DNA from: Spirosoma fluviale
GTDB taxonomy: Bacteria; Bacteroidota; Bacteroidia; Cytophagales; Spirosomataceae
DNA: 64,000 nt
Reading direction: 5' to 3'
NCBI GenBank assembly: GCA_945883625.1
Contig: CAMCXW010000005.1
Location: forward strand, 1-64,000
Position 1 is the stretch's first letter. Each line of letters starts with the position of its first letter. The notes under the pieces were generated by a model, which saw only the letters and a list, made by a program, of their open reading frames with translations, searched no databases and was not told where the DNA came from. Positions 36,140 to 45,630 of the stretch are shown piece by piece. The position numbers and the translations under genes were made by a program.

Positions 36140-38632
36140 ATGGCAAAAAATTTGGTCATTGTTGAGTCCCCTGCTAAAGCAAAAACGATAGAAGGTTATT
36201 TGGGTAAAGATTTCATTGTCAAATCTTCCTTCGGTCATGTTCGGGATTTACCTACCAAAGGTGATAAAGCCATTGATATTGAGCACGATTTTCATCCTAC
36301 ATATATTGTCTCCCCAGATAAAACAAAAGTAATATCTGAATTAAAAAGTCTGGCAAAATCATCTGATGAAGTATGGTTAGCGACTGACGACGACCGCGAG
36401 GGAGAAGCTATTTCATGGCATTTAAAAGAAGCTCTTAATTTAAAAGATAATACGAAACGTATCGTGTTTCGTGAAATCACGAAAAGTGCTATTCTTAAAG
36501 CAATTGAGCAGCCTCGTGAGATTGATATGGATTTAGTGAATGCCCAACAGGCGCGTCGAATTATGGACCGTTTAATTGGCTTTGAACTCTCTCCTGTATT
36601 GTGGTCAAAAGTTCAGAAAGGACTTTCTGCAGGTCGCGTGCAATCAGTTGCCGTACGATTAATCGTAGATCGTGAGCGTGAAATTGAAAAACACGAGGCG
36701 GCTGCTTCTTTTAAGGTGGCTGCCCTATTTGATCTTCCGGGTAAAAAAGTATTAAAGGCAGAACTTTCGAAAGCATTTGCTGCGGAAGGAGAAGCACTTG
36801 AATTCCTGAAAAAATGTGTTGGTGCACAGTTTTCGATTAAAAATTTAGAGACAAAACCAGCTAAGAAAACACCTGCTCCGCCATTTACCACATCTACTTT
36901 ACAACAAGAAGCTTCGCGTAAATTAGGGTATGCTGTCGCGACAACCATGTCAATTGCGCAAAAATTATATGAATCAGGACGAATTTCATACATGCGTACT
37001 GACTCAACCATGTTATCTCAAGAAGCGCGTGATAAAGCAAAAGTAGCCATTGAGAATGCTTATGGTGCCCCATTTCATCATACCAGACAATTCAAAACAA
37101 AATCTGATAGTGCTCAAGAGGCACACGAAGCGATTCGTCCTACAGATTTTGCGCTGAGTACTTTAAATGGAGATTCGCGTGAACGGAAGTTATATGAGTT
37201 AATATGGAAACGTGCCATTGCTTCCCAAATGTCGGATGCACTTTTAGAACGCACAACAGCACAAATTGAAATTTCAACCACGACTGAAATATTAGTTGCT
37301 CATGGTGAGGTTATCGCCTTTGAGGGTTTTTTAAAAGCCTATCTAGAAGGGAAAGATGATGAAGATGATGAGGAAAACAAGGATATGTTACCTCCTTTAT
37401 CCATTGGACAAGTATTGTCGCTTGATGAATTAAAAGCGCAAGAGCGTTTTACTCGGCCAGCTCCTAGGTATACAGAGGCAAGTTTAGTAAAGGCCATGGA
37501 AGAAAAAGGTATAGGAAGGCCATCAACCTATGCGCCAACTATTTCCACTATTATTAAACGCGCCTATGTTGAGAAGGAGGATCGTGCAGGTCGAGAACGT
37601 GCTTTTAAGACATGGACTTTAAAGGATGATGAAATTTCAGGTGTTAATGCGACTGAAATTGTAGGCACAGAAAAATCTAAACTTTTTCCAACCCATATTG
37701 GAACACTTGTCACCGACTTTTTAGTTGAAAATTTTCAGGATGTAGTCGATTTTACATTTACGGCTGAAATGGAAGATGAATTCGATAATGTTGCCAAAGG
37801 AAAGCTTCCTTGGGTGAAATTAATGAAGGATTTTTATGGCTCTTTTCACAAGACAATCGAAGACAGTAAATCTATCTCACGTAGTTCTGTTGGTGGTGGC
37901 CGCGAATTAGGCCTAGATCCCGAATCTGGCAAAAAGATATCTGTGCGTTTAGGGAAATTTGGTCCTTTCGTCCAACTAGGTGAATCCGGAGATGAGGATA
38001 AACCTGTTTTTGCTAATCTTGCTAAAAGTCAATCCATTGCAACGCTATCTTTAGAACAAGCTATAGTGTTATTGGCACGCCCTAAACTACCTCGTGAAAT
38101 TGGAATTTTAGATGATATGCCCGTCATTATTGGTGCAGGAAAATTAGGTCCGTACATTAAATATGATGGTAAATTTACTAGTTTGCCTGAACCAAATGAT
38201 CCGTTTACCATTGAGTTAGATCAAGCTATTTTGGTCATGAAAGCGGCTCAAATTGCAGCAGAATCTGCTGGTTTAGGTTATTTTGAAGACCAATTAATTG
38301 AAACTGGTAAAGGCCGATTTGGTCCTTATGTCAAACATAATGGAAAGTATGTATCCCTTGGGAAGACAGATAATTTAGAATCATTAACTCAAGCGCGCGC
38401 TATTGAATTAATTATGGCTAAGCGTAATTCAGAAGCTAATAAATTCATTAAAGAATTTCCAGAAAATGCGGCCATTAAAGTCGTTAATGGAATGTATGGA
38501 CCTTATATTCAAATAGGTAAACGGAATGTTAAAATTCCTAAAGATCAAGATCCTGCTTCCCTGACTTTGGAAGATTGTATCGCTTTAGGTGACGCTGCTC
38601 CTTCACCTAAAAAGACAACGAGAAAAAAATAA
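36140..38632 (+). CDS. topA: DNA topoisomerase I
   Basis: TopA relaxes negative supercoils by single-strand passage. The 830-residue protein starts with the Toprim domain (NLVIVESPAKAKTIEGYLG, with DDDREGEAISWHL). Its catalytic tyrosine is in GRISYMRTDSTM. After about residue 590 come several copies of a repeat module recognisable by GKFGPFVQLG, GKLGPYIKYDGK, GRFGPYVKHNGKYVSL and GMYGPYIQIGKRN. The tail lacks the Cys4 zinc fingers of the E. coli enzyme and has instead these Toprim C-terminal repeats, which is common in Bacteroidota. folD follows 6 bases later. Confidence 0.96.
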   Translation: MAKNLVIVESPAKAKTIEGYLGKDFIVKSSFGHVRDLPTKGDKAIDIEHDFHPTYIVSPDKTKVISELKSLAKSSDEVWLATDDDREGEAISWHLKEALNLKDNTKRIVFREITKSAILKAIEQPREIDMDLVNAQQARRIMDRLIGFELSPVLWSKVQKGLSAGRVQSVAVRLIVDREREIEKHEAAASFKVAALFDLPGKKVLKAELSKAFAAEGEALEFLKKCVGAQFSIKNLETKPAKKTPAPPFTTSTLQQEASRKLGYAVATTMSIAQKLYESGRISYMRTDSTMLSQEARDKAKVAIENAYGAPFHHTRQFKTKSDSAQEAHEAIRPTDFALSTLNGDSRERKLYELIWKRAIASQMSDALLERTTAQIEISTTTEILVAHGEVIAFEGFLKAYLEGKDDEDDEENKDMLPPLSIGQVLSLDELKAQERFTRPAPRYTEASLVKAMEEKGIGRPSTYAPTISTIIKRAYVEKEDRAGRERAFKTWTLKDDEISGVNATEIVGTEKSKLFPTHIGTLVTDFLVENFQDVVDFTFTAEMEDEFDNVAKGKLPWVKLMKDFYGSFHKTIEDSKSISRSSVGGGRELGLDPESGKKISVRLGKFGPFVQLGESGDEDKPVFANLAKSQSIATLSLEQAIVLLARPKLPREIGILDDMPVIIGAGKLGPYIKYDGKFTSLPEPNDPFTIELDQAILVMKAAQIAAESAGLGYFEDQLIETGKGRFGPYVKHNGKYVSLGKTDNLESLTQARAIELIMAKRNSEANKFIKEFPENAAIKVVNGMYGPYIQIGKRNVKIPKDQDPASLTLEDCIALGDAAPSPKKTTRKK

Positions 38633-38638
38633 GTACCT

Positions 38639-39529
38639 ATGAGCCAAATTATTGATGGAAAGATGGTTGCCGAATCTATGAAATCGGCCATCGCTCAAGA
38701 AGTAAATGAATTAATCGCTTCCGGTAAACGCCCCCCTCATTTAGTAGCTATTTTAGTTGGTGAAAATGGCGCATCTGAAACCTATGTTGCTAATAAAGTT
38801 AAGTCCTGTGGCGAGCTAGGCTTCGCTTCTACCCTGCTGCGATTTGACCCTACGATTACTGAAGCGGAATTATTGAAGGCTGTTCAAGATGTAAATGATA
38901 ATCCAGAAATGGATGGTTTAATTGTTCAATTACCTTTGCCAAATCATATTAATCCTGATCGTGTGATGGAAACGATTCATCCGTCAAAAGACGTCGACGG
39001 TTTTCATCCAATCAATATAGGCCGAATGGCCAAAGGTTTACCAGCATACATCTCGGCTACTCCGCAAGGAGTTTTAGATTTGTTGGCCTATTACAACATT
39101 GAAACAGCAGGAAAACACTGTGTGGTTGTTGGCCGCAGCCAAATCGTCGGCCTACCTATGTCAATCCTGATGCAACGCAATCATCCACAAGGAAATTGTA
39201 CGGTCACTTTGACGCATTCAAGGACGGCAAATTTGGAGGAAATGTGCCAACAAGCCGATATATTGATAGCGGCTTTGGGTAAACCTGAATTCATTAAGGC
39301 AGCGCACATTAAACCAGGTGCTGTGGTAATTGATGTGGGTTTGACACGTATTGTGGATACAAGTAAAAAATCGGGCTTTGCGCTAAAGGGAGATGTAGAT
39401 TTTGAAGAAGTGGCTCCTCTATGCTCTAATATTACGCCCGTTCCGAAGGGTGTAGGCCCTATGACGATTGTGTCGCTTATGAAAAATACTCTTCTAGCCG
39501 CTAAGGGAGTAATTTATCCGAAAAACTAA
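38639..39529 (+). CDS. folD: Methylenetetrahydrofolate dehydrogenase/cyclohydrolase FolD
   Basis: FolD interconverts methylene-, methenyl- and formyl-tetrahydrofolate with NADP in one-carbon metabolism. The 296-residue protein has the catalytic Lys in [12 protein letters not shown] and the [13 protein letters not shown] and [15 protein letters not shown] segments, then the Rossmann-like [17 protein letters not shown] and the C-terminal [15 protein letters not shown]. All are expected. It follows topA by 6 bases and should share its transcript. Its 3' end overlaps the convergent methyltransferase by 4 bases. Confidence 0.96.
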   Translation: MSQIIDGKMVAESMKSAIAQEVNELIASGKRPPHLVAILVGENGASETYVANKVKSCGELGFASTLLRFDPTITEAELLKAVQDVNDNPEMDGLIVQLPLPNHINPDRVMETIHPSKDVDGFHPINIGRMAKGLPAYISATPQGVLDLLAYYNIETAGKHCVVVGRSQIVGLPMSILMQRNHPQGNCTVTLTHSRTANLEEMCQQADILIAALGKPEFIKAAHIKPGAVVIDVGLTRIVDTSKKSGFALKGDVDFEEVAPLCSNITPVPKGVGPMTIVSLMKNTLLAAKGVIYPKN

Positions 39530-40434
39530 GACTGAAATAAATACCGATGGAAAACACCCAATGGTAGTTTTTTATCGTATTGGTCATTTAGGTATAATTC
39601 GCCTGATTGAGCATTTTCTGGTACACTGAAAATGCCATTAACAAGGTTTTCTACGACGAGCGTTGAGAATCCCAATGAGTATACATTTGTCAGTAAAATA
39701 TGTTCTTTAGGATCTAAAATCTCCTTTACAGAACGCAATAAATCATCTATCTGCTCTTCCAATACCCATTTCTCTCCTTCTGGACCACGGCCATATGCTG
39801 GCGGATCTAATAAAATTCCTTGGTAATGGTTACCCCTTCTTGCCTCTCTTTTGACAAATTTCAACGCATCTTCTGCCATCCATCGAATCGAATCCAATTT
39901 TGAAACTTCCATATTTTCGCGCGCCCAAGATAAAACAGGTTTTACTGAATCTACATGGGTTACATCTGCACCCATTTGCCGACAAACTAAGCTTGCTCCG
40001 CCTGTGTAAGCAAATAGATTTAAGAATTTAGGCTTAGCTGTTTTTAATTTAGGAATATTGGTTGCTAAAAACTCCCAATTGGAAGCCTGCTCAGGGAACA
40101 GTCCCACGTGCTTAAAAGACGAAAGACTAATTTTAAAATTTAGCACTAAGTTTTTCGAATTATAGGGAATGAACCATTTATCAGGTACCCCTTTTTTAAT
40201 TTCCCAAACGCCTCGTTCATTACTCCCCTTTTCTTTTTTAAAATGAGCATTTGCCTTTAGAGACCAAAATTCTTCGGATAATGATTTTGTCCAAAGTGCT
40301 TGTGGTTCAGGTCTACGAACACAAAAATCACCAAACTGCTCAAGCTTTTCAAAATTTCCTGAATCAATTAATTCATAACTCTTACCCCAAAATTCGGGTG
40401 TTTCAATGGTAATGGCAGCTTGTTTGTTTTCCAA
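39526..40434 (-). CDS. COG1092-type SAM-dependent RNA methyltransferase
   Basis: The 302-residue protein belongs to the class I SAM-dependent methyltransferases of the RlmI/RlmL (COG1092) group. The SAM-binding motif [19 protein letters not shown] (in part) is followed by [21 protein letters not shown] and the catalytic-type motif [16 protein letters not shown]. It lacks the N-terminal PUA domain of RlmI, so the RNA target is uncertain; a 23S rRNA base is the best guess. It is the last gene of a tight minus-strand run beginning at the DUF2452 gene, 3 bases after the secreted hypothetical protein. Confidence 0.85.
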   Translation of the reverse strand: MENKQAAITIETPEFWGKSYELIDSGNFEKLEQFGDFCVRRPEPQALWTKSLSEEFWSLKANAHFKKEKGSNERGVWEIKKGVPDKWFIPYNSKNLVLNFKISLSSFKHVGLFPEQASNWEFLATNIPKLKTAKPKFLNLFAYTGGASLVCRQMGADVTHVDSVKPVLSWARENMEVSKLDSIRWMAEDALKFVKREARRGNHYQGILLDPPAYGRGPEGEKWVLEEQIDDLLRSVKEILDPKEHILLTNVYSLGFSTLVVENLVNGIFSVPENAQSGELYLNDQYDKKLPLGVFHRYLFQS

Positions 40435-40437
40435 AAT

Positions 40438-42036
40438 TTAGGGATTGAATTGAATCTTATTGATGAAAAATACGTCTCTTTTTCCTTCTTCCGTATTACT
40501 TATGGATTGAGTACCATGTGCAATGAAATATGGACCGTACCAATAATTTAAATCTAGTTTGGATGATTTCCGAACGCGGTCAGATTCATTTTCTGTCTGT
40601 ATGGTTAATATGCGCTCTTGTTCGACTGTCCCGGATTGGCTAATTATTTTACTAATTATTTGATTATCCTTACTGTAAGAAAGTGTAACCTGATCGTCCA
40701 ATACGGAAGTTTTGATTTTTTGAATTAACTTTTCTTCTTTGGCATCATTTAATGGAATTGAATGATCCCAAAGTACCTGGCCATTTTCATCAAGTTCAGC
40801 TACAATTGCGTGCGTGTAAACCCAGCCGTCAAACTGCTGGTTGTTTCCATAATAATTATATCCACGATATCCCCACGGGCTGTAATAGCTAGAAAAGGGA
40901 GAATACAAACCATAATAACCGTATCCCCAGCGATACGGATTATACAACATGCTCCATGGGGAATAAAAATTAGAAAAACCTCCCATGCCCATCATGCCTG
41001 GTCCATAGAGTCCCATGTTATTGTATCTATAATCAGGATAAAAAGCTTCCGCTACAACGATGTAATGATCTCCTTTTCGGATTACTTCATGCATGAGTAA
41101 GCGGTAATCAAGACGTAATTCCTCTCCTTTTGCAGCTTTTTCCTTTATTTTTTTGGCTTGTCTTTCCTGTTGCTTTGGACTAAGAAATTCAAAGAAATTC
41201 GTGAATTTAGTGAAGCTCTGAAAGTTTGTATGTTGTAATTCACTGTCAATAAATGATTGGAAATAAAATCCTTGCGAACTTGGTCCTTTAGAAGACCCAA
41301 TCGTATTTTTATGTCCATAGGTGCCCACCACGATTTGCAATGAATCATTCATTTGACTTAGTTTCCCGTTCATCATCGCAAACTCATCAGATGGTTTCAT
41401 TTGGACAGAACCCAACAAGTTTCCATCTTCATCAAACGAACGAATAATCAGTTGATAATCTTTGGCCCTTTTTCCTACTGAGTAAGTCACATTGACTTGC
41501 TGGAACGCAGTATCCAAGTCCATGGATTGTATTTCTGCATCCCCTTTCACAACCGATGGCAGGATTTGTGTTTTCTTTTCGTTCAAATTAGTGAAAAGTA
41601 TCACGGCTTGACTATTGACGATTCCGCCTATAAATAAGGAGGAATTTAGGGCTTTGAAATTAGAGATTTCGATGCGGTCAACAGATATAATCTGGAATTT
41701 TTCAATTTTACCACTAGTCGTATTTACGCGAAAAATGATGTACGAATTACTTTTAAATCTGCTAAATAATAAAAATAAGTATTTACCATCGAAGCTATGC
41801 GTGACAAAATCCTGAGATGCTTCTACTGTTGCATTATAGGACCATGACTGTACTAAACCCGTATTGAATTTTCGAATATTGAACTCTTGCTTATTTAATT
41901 GGCTAATCAATACAACTCCTTGATCACCAATAGGAATCGTGAAATTCTCAATTTCGCTGCTCGGTTGAAGAACTTCGATGCGCTGGCCACAAATTACATG
42001 GCTAGCAATTAAAAATAGCAGGAGTAACTTTTTCAT
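40438..42036 (-). CDS. Secreted hypothetical protein with a Tyr/Gly-rich loop
   Basis: I do not recognise a family for this 532-residue protein. It has a signal peptide (MKKLLLLFLIASHVICG) and long beta-rich stretches with DG-turns (DEDGNLLG, DENGQVLWD), suggesting a beta-propeller-like or beta-sandwich fold in the periplasm or outside the cell. Between two such strands, residues about 332-402 form a low-complexity insertion with 17 tyrosines plus Gly, Pro, Asn and Met (GYGYYGLYSPFSSYYSP). It is preceded by a basic, helical stretch (287-306). Co-transcription with EVE and methyltransferase genes gives no clear hint of function. Confidence 0.75.
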   Translation of the reverse strand: MKKLLLLFLIASHVICGQRIEVLQPSSEIENFTIPIGDQGVVLISQLNKQEFNIRKFNTGLVQSWSYNATVEASQDFVTHSFDGKYLFLLFSRFKSNSYIIFRVNTTSGKIEKFQIISVDRIEISNFKALNSSLFIGGIVNSQAVILFTNLNEKKTQILPSVVKGDAEIQSMDLDTAFQQVNVTYSVGKRAKDYQLIIRSFDEDGNLLGSVQMKPSDEFAMMNGKLSQMNDSLQIVVGTYGHKNTIGSSKGPSSQGFYFQSFIDSELQHTNFQSFTKFTNFFEFLSPKQQERQAKKIKEKAAKGEELRLDYRLLMHEVIRKGDHYIVVAEAFYPDYRYNNMGLYGPGMMGMGGFSNFYSPWSMLYNPYRWGYGYYGLYSPFSSYYSPWGYRGYNYYGNNQQFDGWVYTHAIVAELDENGQVLWDHSIPLNDAKEEKLIQKIKTSVLDDQVTLSYSKDNQIISKIISQSGTVEQERILTIQTENESDRVRKSSKLDLNYWYGPYFIAHGTQSISNTEEGKRDVFFINKIQFNP

Positions 42037-42039
42037 AAT

Positions 42040-42444
42040 TTATTCAGCAAGGCTTAAAATAATGTCAAATTCTGCTTTTAGTACCGGAGTTACGGATAAT
42101 CTAGATTGTTTGATTAACGCCAAATTACTCAAACGCTCATCAGATTTCATTGATTTTAACGTAACAGTTTTAGCTAATTTTTTTATTGGTTTTAATTCAA
42201 CAACTACCCAGCGGTCATCCTCTGTGGTTGGGTCTTGGTAAAATTCCTTTGATATTTCTGCTAAACCAACGACCTCTACACCTTCATTTGAATGATAAAA
42301 AAATACCCAATCCCCCTTTTTCATCGCTTTCAAATTATTTCTTGCTTGGTAATTACGTACGCCATCCCAAACAGATTTCCCCTCTTTAACGAAATCATCC
42401 CACGAATATTTGAATGGTTCTGATTTAACTAACCAATAATTCAT
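42040..42444 (-). CDS. EVE-domain protein
   Basis: This 134-residue protein is essentially one EVE domain, the PUA-like fold of thymocyte nuclear protein 1 relatives. It begins NYWLVKSEPFKYSWDDF and continues VRNYQARNNLKAMKKGDWVFFYHSN (quoted in part), which are family hallmarks. EVE domains bind modified bases in RNA or DNA, for example modified cytosines in restriction systems, but stand-alone bacterial copies have unknown roles. The gene sits between menB (2 bases) and the secreted protein (3 bases), so it is co-transcribed with them. No restriction gene is near. Confidence 0.88.
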   Translation of the reverse strand: MNYWLVKSEPFKYSWDDFVKEGKSVWDGVRNYQARNNLKAMKKGDWVFFYHSNEGVEVVGLAEISKEFYQDPTTEDDRWVVVELKPIKKLAKTVTLKSMKSDERLSNLALIKQSRLSVTPVLKAEFDIILSLAE

Positions 42445-42446
42445 GA

Positions 42447-43271
42447 TTACGGGAATTTAGGGAATTTTGAGAAATCAGGTTTGCGTTTTTCCAAAAAGGC
42501 ATTTTTACCTTCTTTGGCTTCATCAGATAGGTAATACAATAACGTCGCATTTCCTGCTAATTCTTGTATACCTGCTTGACCGTCCAACTCCGCATTAAAG
42601 GATGATTTTAACATACGAAGCGCTAACGGGCTCTTTTCTAATATTTTTTCACACCAAGCAACGGTCGTATTTTCTAACTCCTCTAATGGGACTACTTTAT
42701 TAACCAATCCCATTTGCAATGCATCTTGTGCATCATATTGATCGCAAAGAAACCAGATTTCACGTGCTTTTTTTTGCCCTACAACCCGAGCTAAATAAGA
42801 AGCACCAAATCCACCATCAAATGAACCTACATTAGGTCCTGTTTGACCAAAACGAGCATTTTCAGCCGCAATGGACAAATCACATATTACATGCAAGACA
42901 TGCCCACCTCCAATGGCCCAACCAGCCACCATGGCTATAACAGGCTTTGGAATCGTACGTATTTGACGTTGTAAGTCTAATACGTTTAAGCGAGGAACAT
43001 AATCTTCGCCAACATACCCTCCGTCACCGCGTACGCTTTGATCGCCACCCGAACAAAAGGCTTTACCGCCTTCTCCCGTTAAAATTATAACCCCGATTGA
43101 CGTGTCTTGTCTAGCCAATTCCATTGCCTCAGACATCTCTTGAACGGTGAGGGGCGTAAATGCATTATGCTTGTGTGGGCGATTAATGGATATTTTAGCA
43201 ATTCCGCTGTATTGCTGAAACAAAATTTCTTTGTATTCTCTTATTGGTTTCCACGGAAAATTAGAAATCAT
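42447..43271 (-). CDS. menB: 1,4-dihydroxy-2-naphthoyl-CoA synthase
   Basis: MenB closes the naphthoate ring of menaquinone, converting o-succinylbenzoyl-CoA to DHNA-CoA. The 274-residue crotonase-fold protein shows the MenB-specific [37 protein letters not shown] and [18 protein letters not shown]. These distinguish it from ordinary enoyl-CoA hydratases. Two ATGs are adjacent; the second (43271) is chosen, and either overlaps the DUF2452 stop by about 11-14 bases, suggesting translational coupling. The menE-like gene lies across the divergent promoter, so this is a partial menaquinone locus. Confidence 0.95.
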   Translation of the reverse strand: MISNFPWKPIREYKEILFQQYSGIAKISINRPHKHNAFTPLTVQEMSEAMELARQDTSIGVIILTGEGGKAFCSGGDQSVRGDGGYVGEDYVPRLNVLDLQRQIRTIPKPVIAMVAGWAIGGGHVLHVICDLSIAAENARFGQTGPNVGSFDGGFGASYLARVVGQKKAREIWFLCDQYDAQDALQMGLVNKVVPLEELENTTVAWCEKILEKSPLALRMLKSSFNAELDGQAGIQELAGNATLLYYLSDEAKEGKNAFLEKRKPDFSKFPKFP

Positions 43272-43725
43272 CATTTTGTTTGGTTTCTTCGTTATAAGTT
43301 ACATCCCACGTGTGGTCTGCAAGTAAAATTACTTTGGCTAGATAGCGACTATATTTAAACGAGCGACCCCACTCATGTGGAGCAACTAAAGATAATAAAT
43401 CACTTCCATCCTCTTTTTCGTACATATAATACGTTTCACTGATAATAGGCTCAAAACCCATTGCAGTGTCATATATACGTTCTGAAATTTCTTTTCGATC
43501 GGCAATCATTTTGGCTTGTTTTGCCAAAACTTCCATTTGCTCGTAAAGCTGATTCATTTGTCGGTCCGTCTGCTGACGCATCGCTTGAATAGATCTCCCT
43601 TTTGTTTTACCTATGTCTTCCGGTTTAATTACAGCTCCTCCTGCCGTGTGCGCGTAGGGAAGTAAGCCCGGATTTTGGGCAACTTTATCTGGATTAATGG
43701 GATTTACAAATGGATCTTCGCTCAT
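43261..43725 (-). CDS. DUF2452 family protein
   Basis: The 154-residue protein matches the DUF2452 pattern, with a conserved N-terminal [20 protein letters not shown], a central helix/coiled coil ([24 protein letters not shown]), quoted here in part, and a C-terminal GYVYHLYE-like beta segment ([18 protein letters not shown]). The motifs are cytosolic in appearance. The family's function is unknown. It is the first gene of the minus-strand run leading to menB and overlaps menB's start, which suggests a link to the same mRNA but not necessarily to menaquinone. Confidence 0.85.
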   Translation of the reverse strand: MSEDPFVNPINPDKVAQNPGLLPYAHTAGGAVIKPEDIGKTKGRSIQAMRQQTDRQMNQLYEQMEVLAKQAKMIADRKEISERIYDTAMGFEPIISETYYMYEKEDGSDLLSLVAPHEWGRSFKYSRYLAKVILLADHTWDVTYNEETKQNDDF

Positions 43726-43784
43726 GTACGTAAGGTTAAACTGATTAACCTTTTATTAACTCACGAAATTAGAGAATGTTTGGC

Positions 43785-43792
43785 TATTTTTG
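43785..43792 (+). promoter_or_regulatory. Putative -7 box of the menE operon
   Basis: TATTTTTG matches TAnnTTTG. A transcript from here would begin at about 43797-43800, which supports the ATG at 43810 and argues against starts further upstream. The -33 element is not clear. Confidence 0.3.
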
Positions 43793-43809
43793 GAATGATT
43801 TATTGTTTT

Positions 43810-44853
43810 ATGCTTCTTTTCTCTCCGAGTGCTTTAGAATATCCCATACCTGCTACTGAATTTGAGAAGCAGGTTTTTGACTTTTGTCAAAAATGGATAA
43901 AGGGACAAGCACATTTTCATTTTATGACGTCCGGCTCAACCGGTTCCCCAAAACCAATTCAAATCTCTCGAGAAGCCATGATTGCCTCAGCAAAGGTGAC
44001 TGGTGAATGGTTACAATTAAAGCCAAATGATGTGGCTCTTGTGTGTCTACCGATACATTATATCGCTGGATCTATGGTTTTAGTTAGGGCATTGGAATTG
44101 AATTTACAACTACTTTTGATAGAGCCATGTATTAATCCGCTCAAGGATTTACCGCCAATTTCTATTCAACTAGCCTCCTTTGTTCCCAATCAATGGTATG
44201 CTATTTTAAATGATGGTATTGATTTGCTAAGCTATTTTTCAAAATCAAAGGCAGTGTTGCTCGGAGGAGCTGCTTTAAATCCCACGATTATTTCGCAAAC
44301 AAATTTCCAATTTCCAATATTTGCAACGTATGGAATGACAGAAACCGTTTCGCATGTGGCTTATCAAATGCTTAGTCCTACTCCCGCTACTTGTTATAAA
44401 ATTTTACCATCTATAGAGTTTGAAGTTGGCATAAATAAATGTGCCCGTTTCAAGGGAGATGTGACGGGCCAACAATGGGTTCAAACAAACGATATCGTTG
44501 AACAAATTGATTCGTGTCATTTTAAGGTACTCGGACGTGCAGATCGTGTCATTAATTCGGCTGGGCGTAAAATTCAAGCGGAAAAGGTCGAGCAAGAAAT
44601 AGCGTCCTTATTTTCTGAGCGTTCATTTTTTGTCAGCGGTGTGCCCAATGAAGTTGTAGGTCAAAAAGCAGTACTATTTATTGAAGGATTGGGTTTGGTT
44701 GATGAAAGTTTGGTAAATCAAAAATCACTTCCGGCATTGCAATCATGGGAAATTCCAAAGCAGGTTGTCTATCTGCCTAAATTTGAAACTACGGAATCTG
44801 GTAAGATCGACCGACTAAAATCCGTAGCTTTGTACCTTAATCCGCAAAAATGA
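43810..44853 (+). CDS. menE: o-Succinylbenzoate-CoA ligase-like AMP-binding enzyme
   Basis: The protein belongs to the ANL adenylate-forming enzymes. It has the ATP loop MTSGSTGSPKPIQISREA, the aromatic motif ATYGMTETVSHVAYQ and the C-terminal hinge and catalytic lysine in ESGKIDRLK, preceded by GRADRVINSAGRKIQAE. At 347 residues it is short for the family (450-500), consistent with the truncated MenE found in Bacteroidota, where N-terminal sequence is missing. Divergence from menB supports the MenE role. The ORF can be read further upstream over the DUF2452 gene, but residues there look non-homologous. Start is uncertain between 43795 and 43810. Confidence 0.85.
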   Translation: MLLFSPSALEYPIPATEFEKQVFDFCQKWIKGQAHFHFMTSGSTGSPKPIQISREAMIASAKVTGEWLQLKPNDVALVCLPIHYIAGSMVLVRALELNLQLLLIEPCINPLKDLPPISIQLASFVPNQWYAILNDGIDLLSYFSKSKAVLLGGAALNPTIISQTNFQFPIFATYGMTETVSHVAYQMLSPTPATCYKILPSIEFEVGINKCARFKGDVTGQQWVQTNDIVEQIDSCHFKVLGRADRVINSAGRKIQAEKVEQEIASLFSERSFFVSGVPNEVVGQKAVLFIEGLGLVDESLVNQKSLPALQSWEIPKQVVYLPKFETTESGKIDRLKSVALYLNPQK

Positions 44854-45620
44854 ACCCAGCTAAATTAGAAAAGAAGTTTCAGTTGTTTTATGAAAGTCCA
44901 AACAACGTACCTCCACCCTATCATTTAGAGGCGGCGTTTGAGTTTACTGATTTTTTGACGGATGTACCTACCGTTAAATTAACTATTCAATACATTGACC
45001 GAGATGACTTTTCGCGGGAAGAGTTGCTAGCCGAAGGTTTAAATACGGAAGATACATATGTGTGGGAAGGATCTTTACCTACGGCGTGGCGTAATCGCTT
45101 AGAAGATTCTTTTCGATTATATAAATCAGGTTCCTGCGATCCACGTGATGAGGAGCCATTTATTACATTGGAAGCGGCTGATACTACAACGGCATTACCC
45201 GTTATTCTAGAATTAGATGATACGCTTATTCAAGAATTCATGCAGGCTATTTTAGAAAATGCGGGGAAAGAAATGCCCTTATATTTGGGATTTCAATTTG
45301 CGGATGAAGATGGTTTATGGGTTCGTATTGAAGGTGAATTGTCATTCTATAATTTAAGTTTTAGGTATTCCAAAGATGCGAATGACTTAATTCGATTTAC
45401 GGATGATTGGAAAGGACTTCAAGAATTAATGGCTGTTTTATTTATAGGTGAATTTGTTTTTGAAAAAGGAGTTGAAGAATTGAAGCCTAAAACTGAGTTT
45501 GCCATATATCCGGGCGATGGTAAATGGTATGTTGCGGGTGATACGTGGTTTAGACCATCAGGGAATAAAGGATATTTTGATTTGATTGAAGAAAAATTAC
45601 GAACATTGTTTACCATTTAA
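44850..45620 (+). CDS. Conserved hypothetical protein
   Basis: I do not recognise a domain in this 256-residue protein. It has no signal peptide or transmembrane helix, is acidic and appears mixed alpha/beta. Two features stand out: a GYFDLIEEKLRTLF helix at the C-terminus and a central ADEDGLWVRIEGELSFY strand pair. It overlaps menE by the 4-base ATGA motif, so the two are translationally coupled, and the aldehyde dehydrogenase gene follows 10 bases later. The arrangement suggests expression with menE, but nothing in the sequence ties it to menaquinone. Confidence 0.7.
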   Translation: MNPAKLEKKFQLFYESPNNVPPPYHLEAAFEFTDFLTDVPTVKLTIQYIDRDDFSREELLAEGLNTEDTYVWEGSLPTAWRNRLEDSFRLYKSGSCDPRDEEPFITLEAADTTTALPVILELDDTLIQEFMQAILENAGKEMPLYLGFQFADEDGLWVRIEGELSFYNLSFRYSKDANDLIRFTDDWKGLQELMAVLFIGEFVFEKGVEELKPKTEFAIYPGDGKWYVAGDTWFRPSGNKGYFDLIEEKLRTLFTI

Positions 45621-45630
45621 TTGATGTACT

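Noticed and set aside
43675-43809. Longer N-terminus of the menE-like protein
   Set aside because: It runs antisense to DUF2452, lies upstream of a -7 box, and does not look homologous to MenE.
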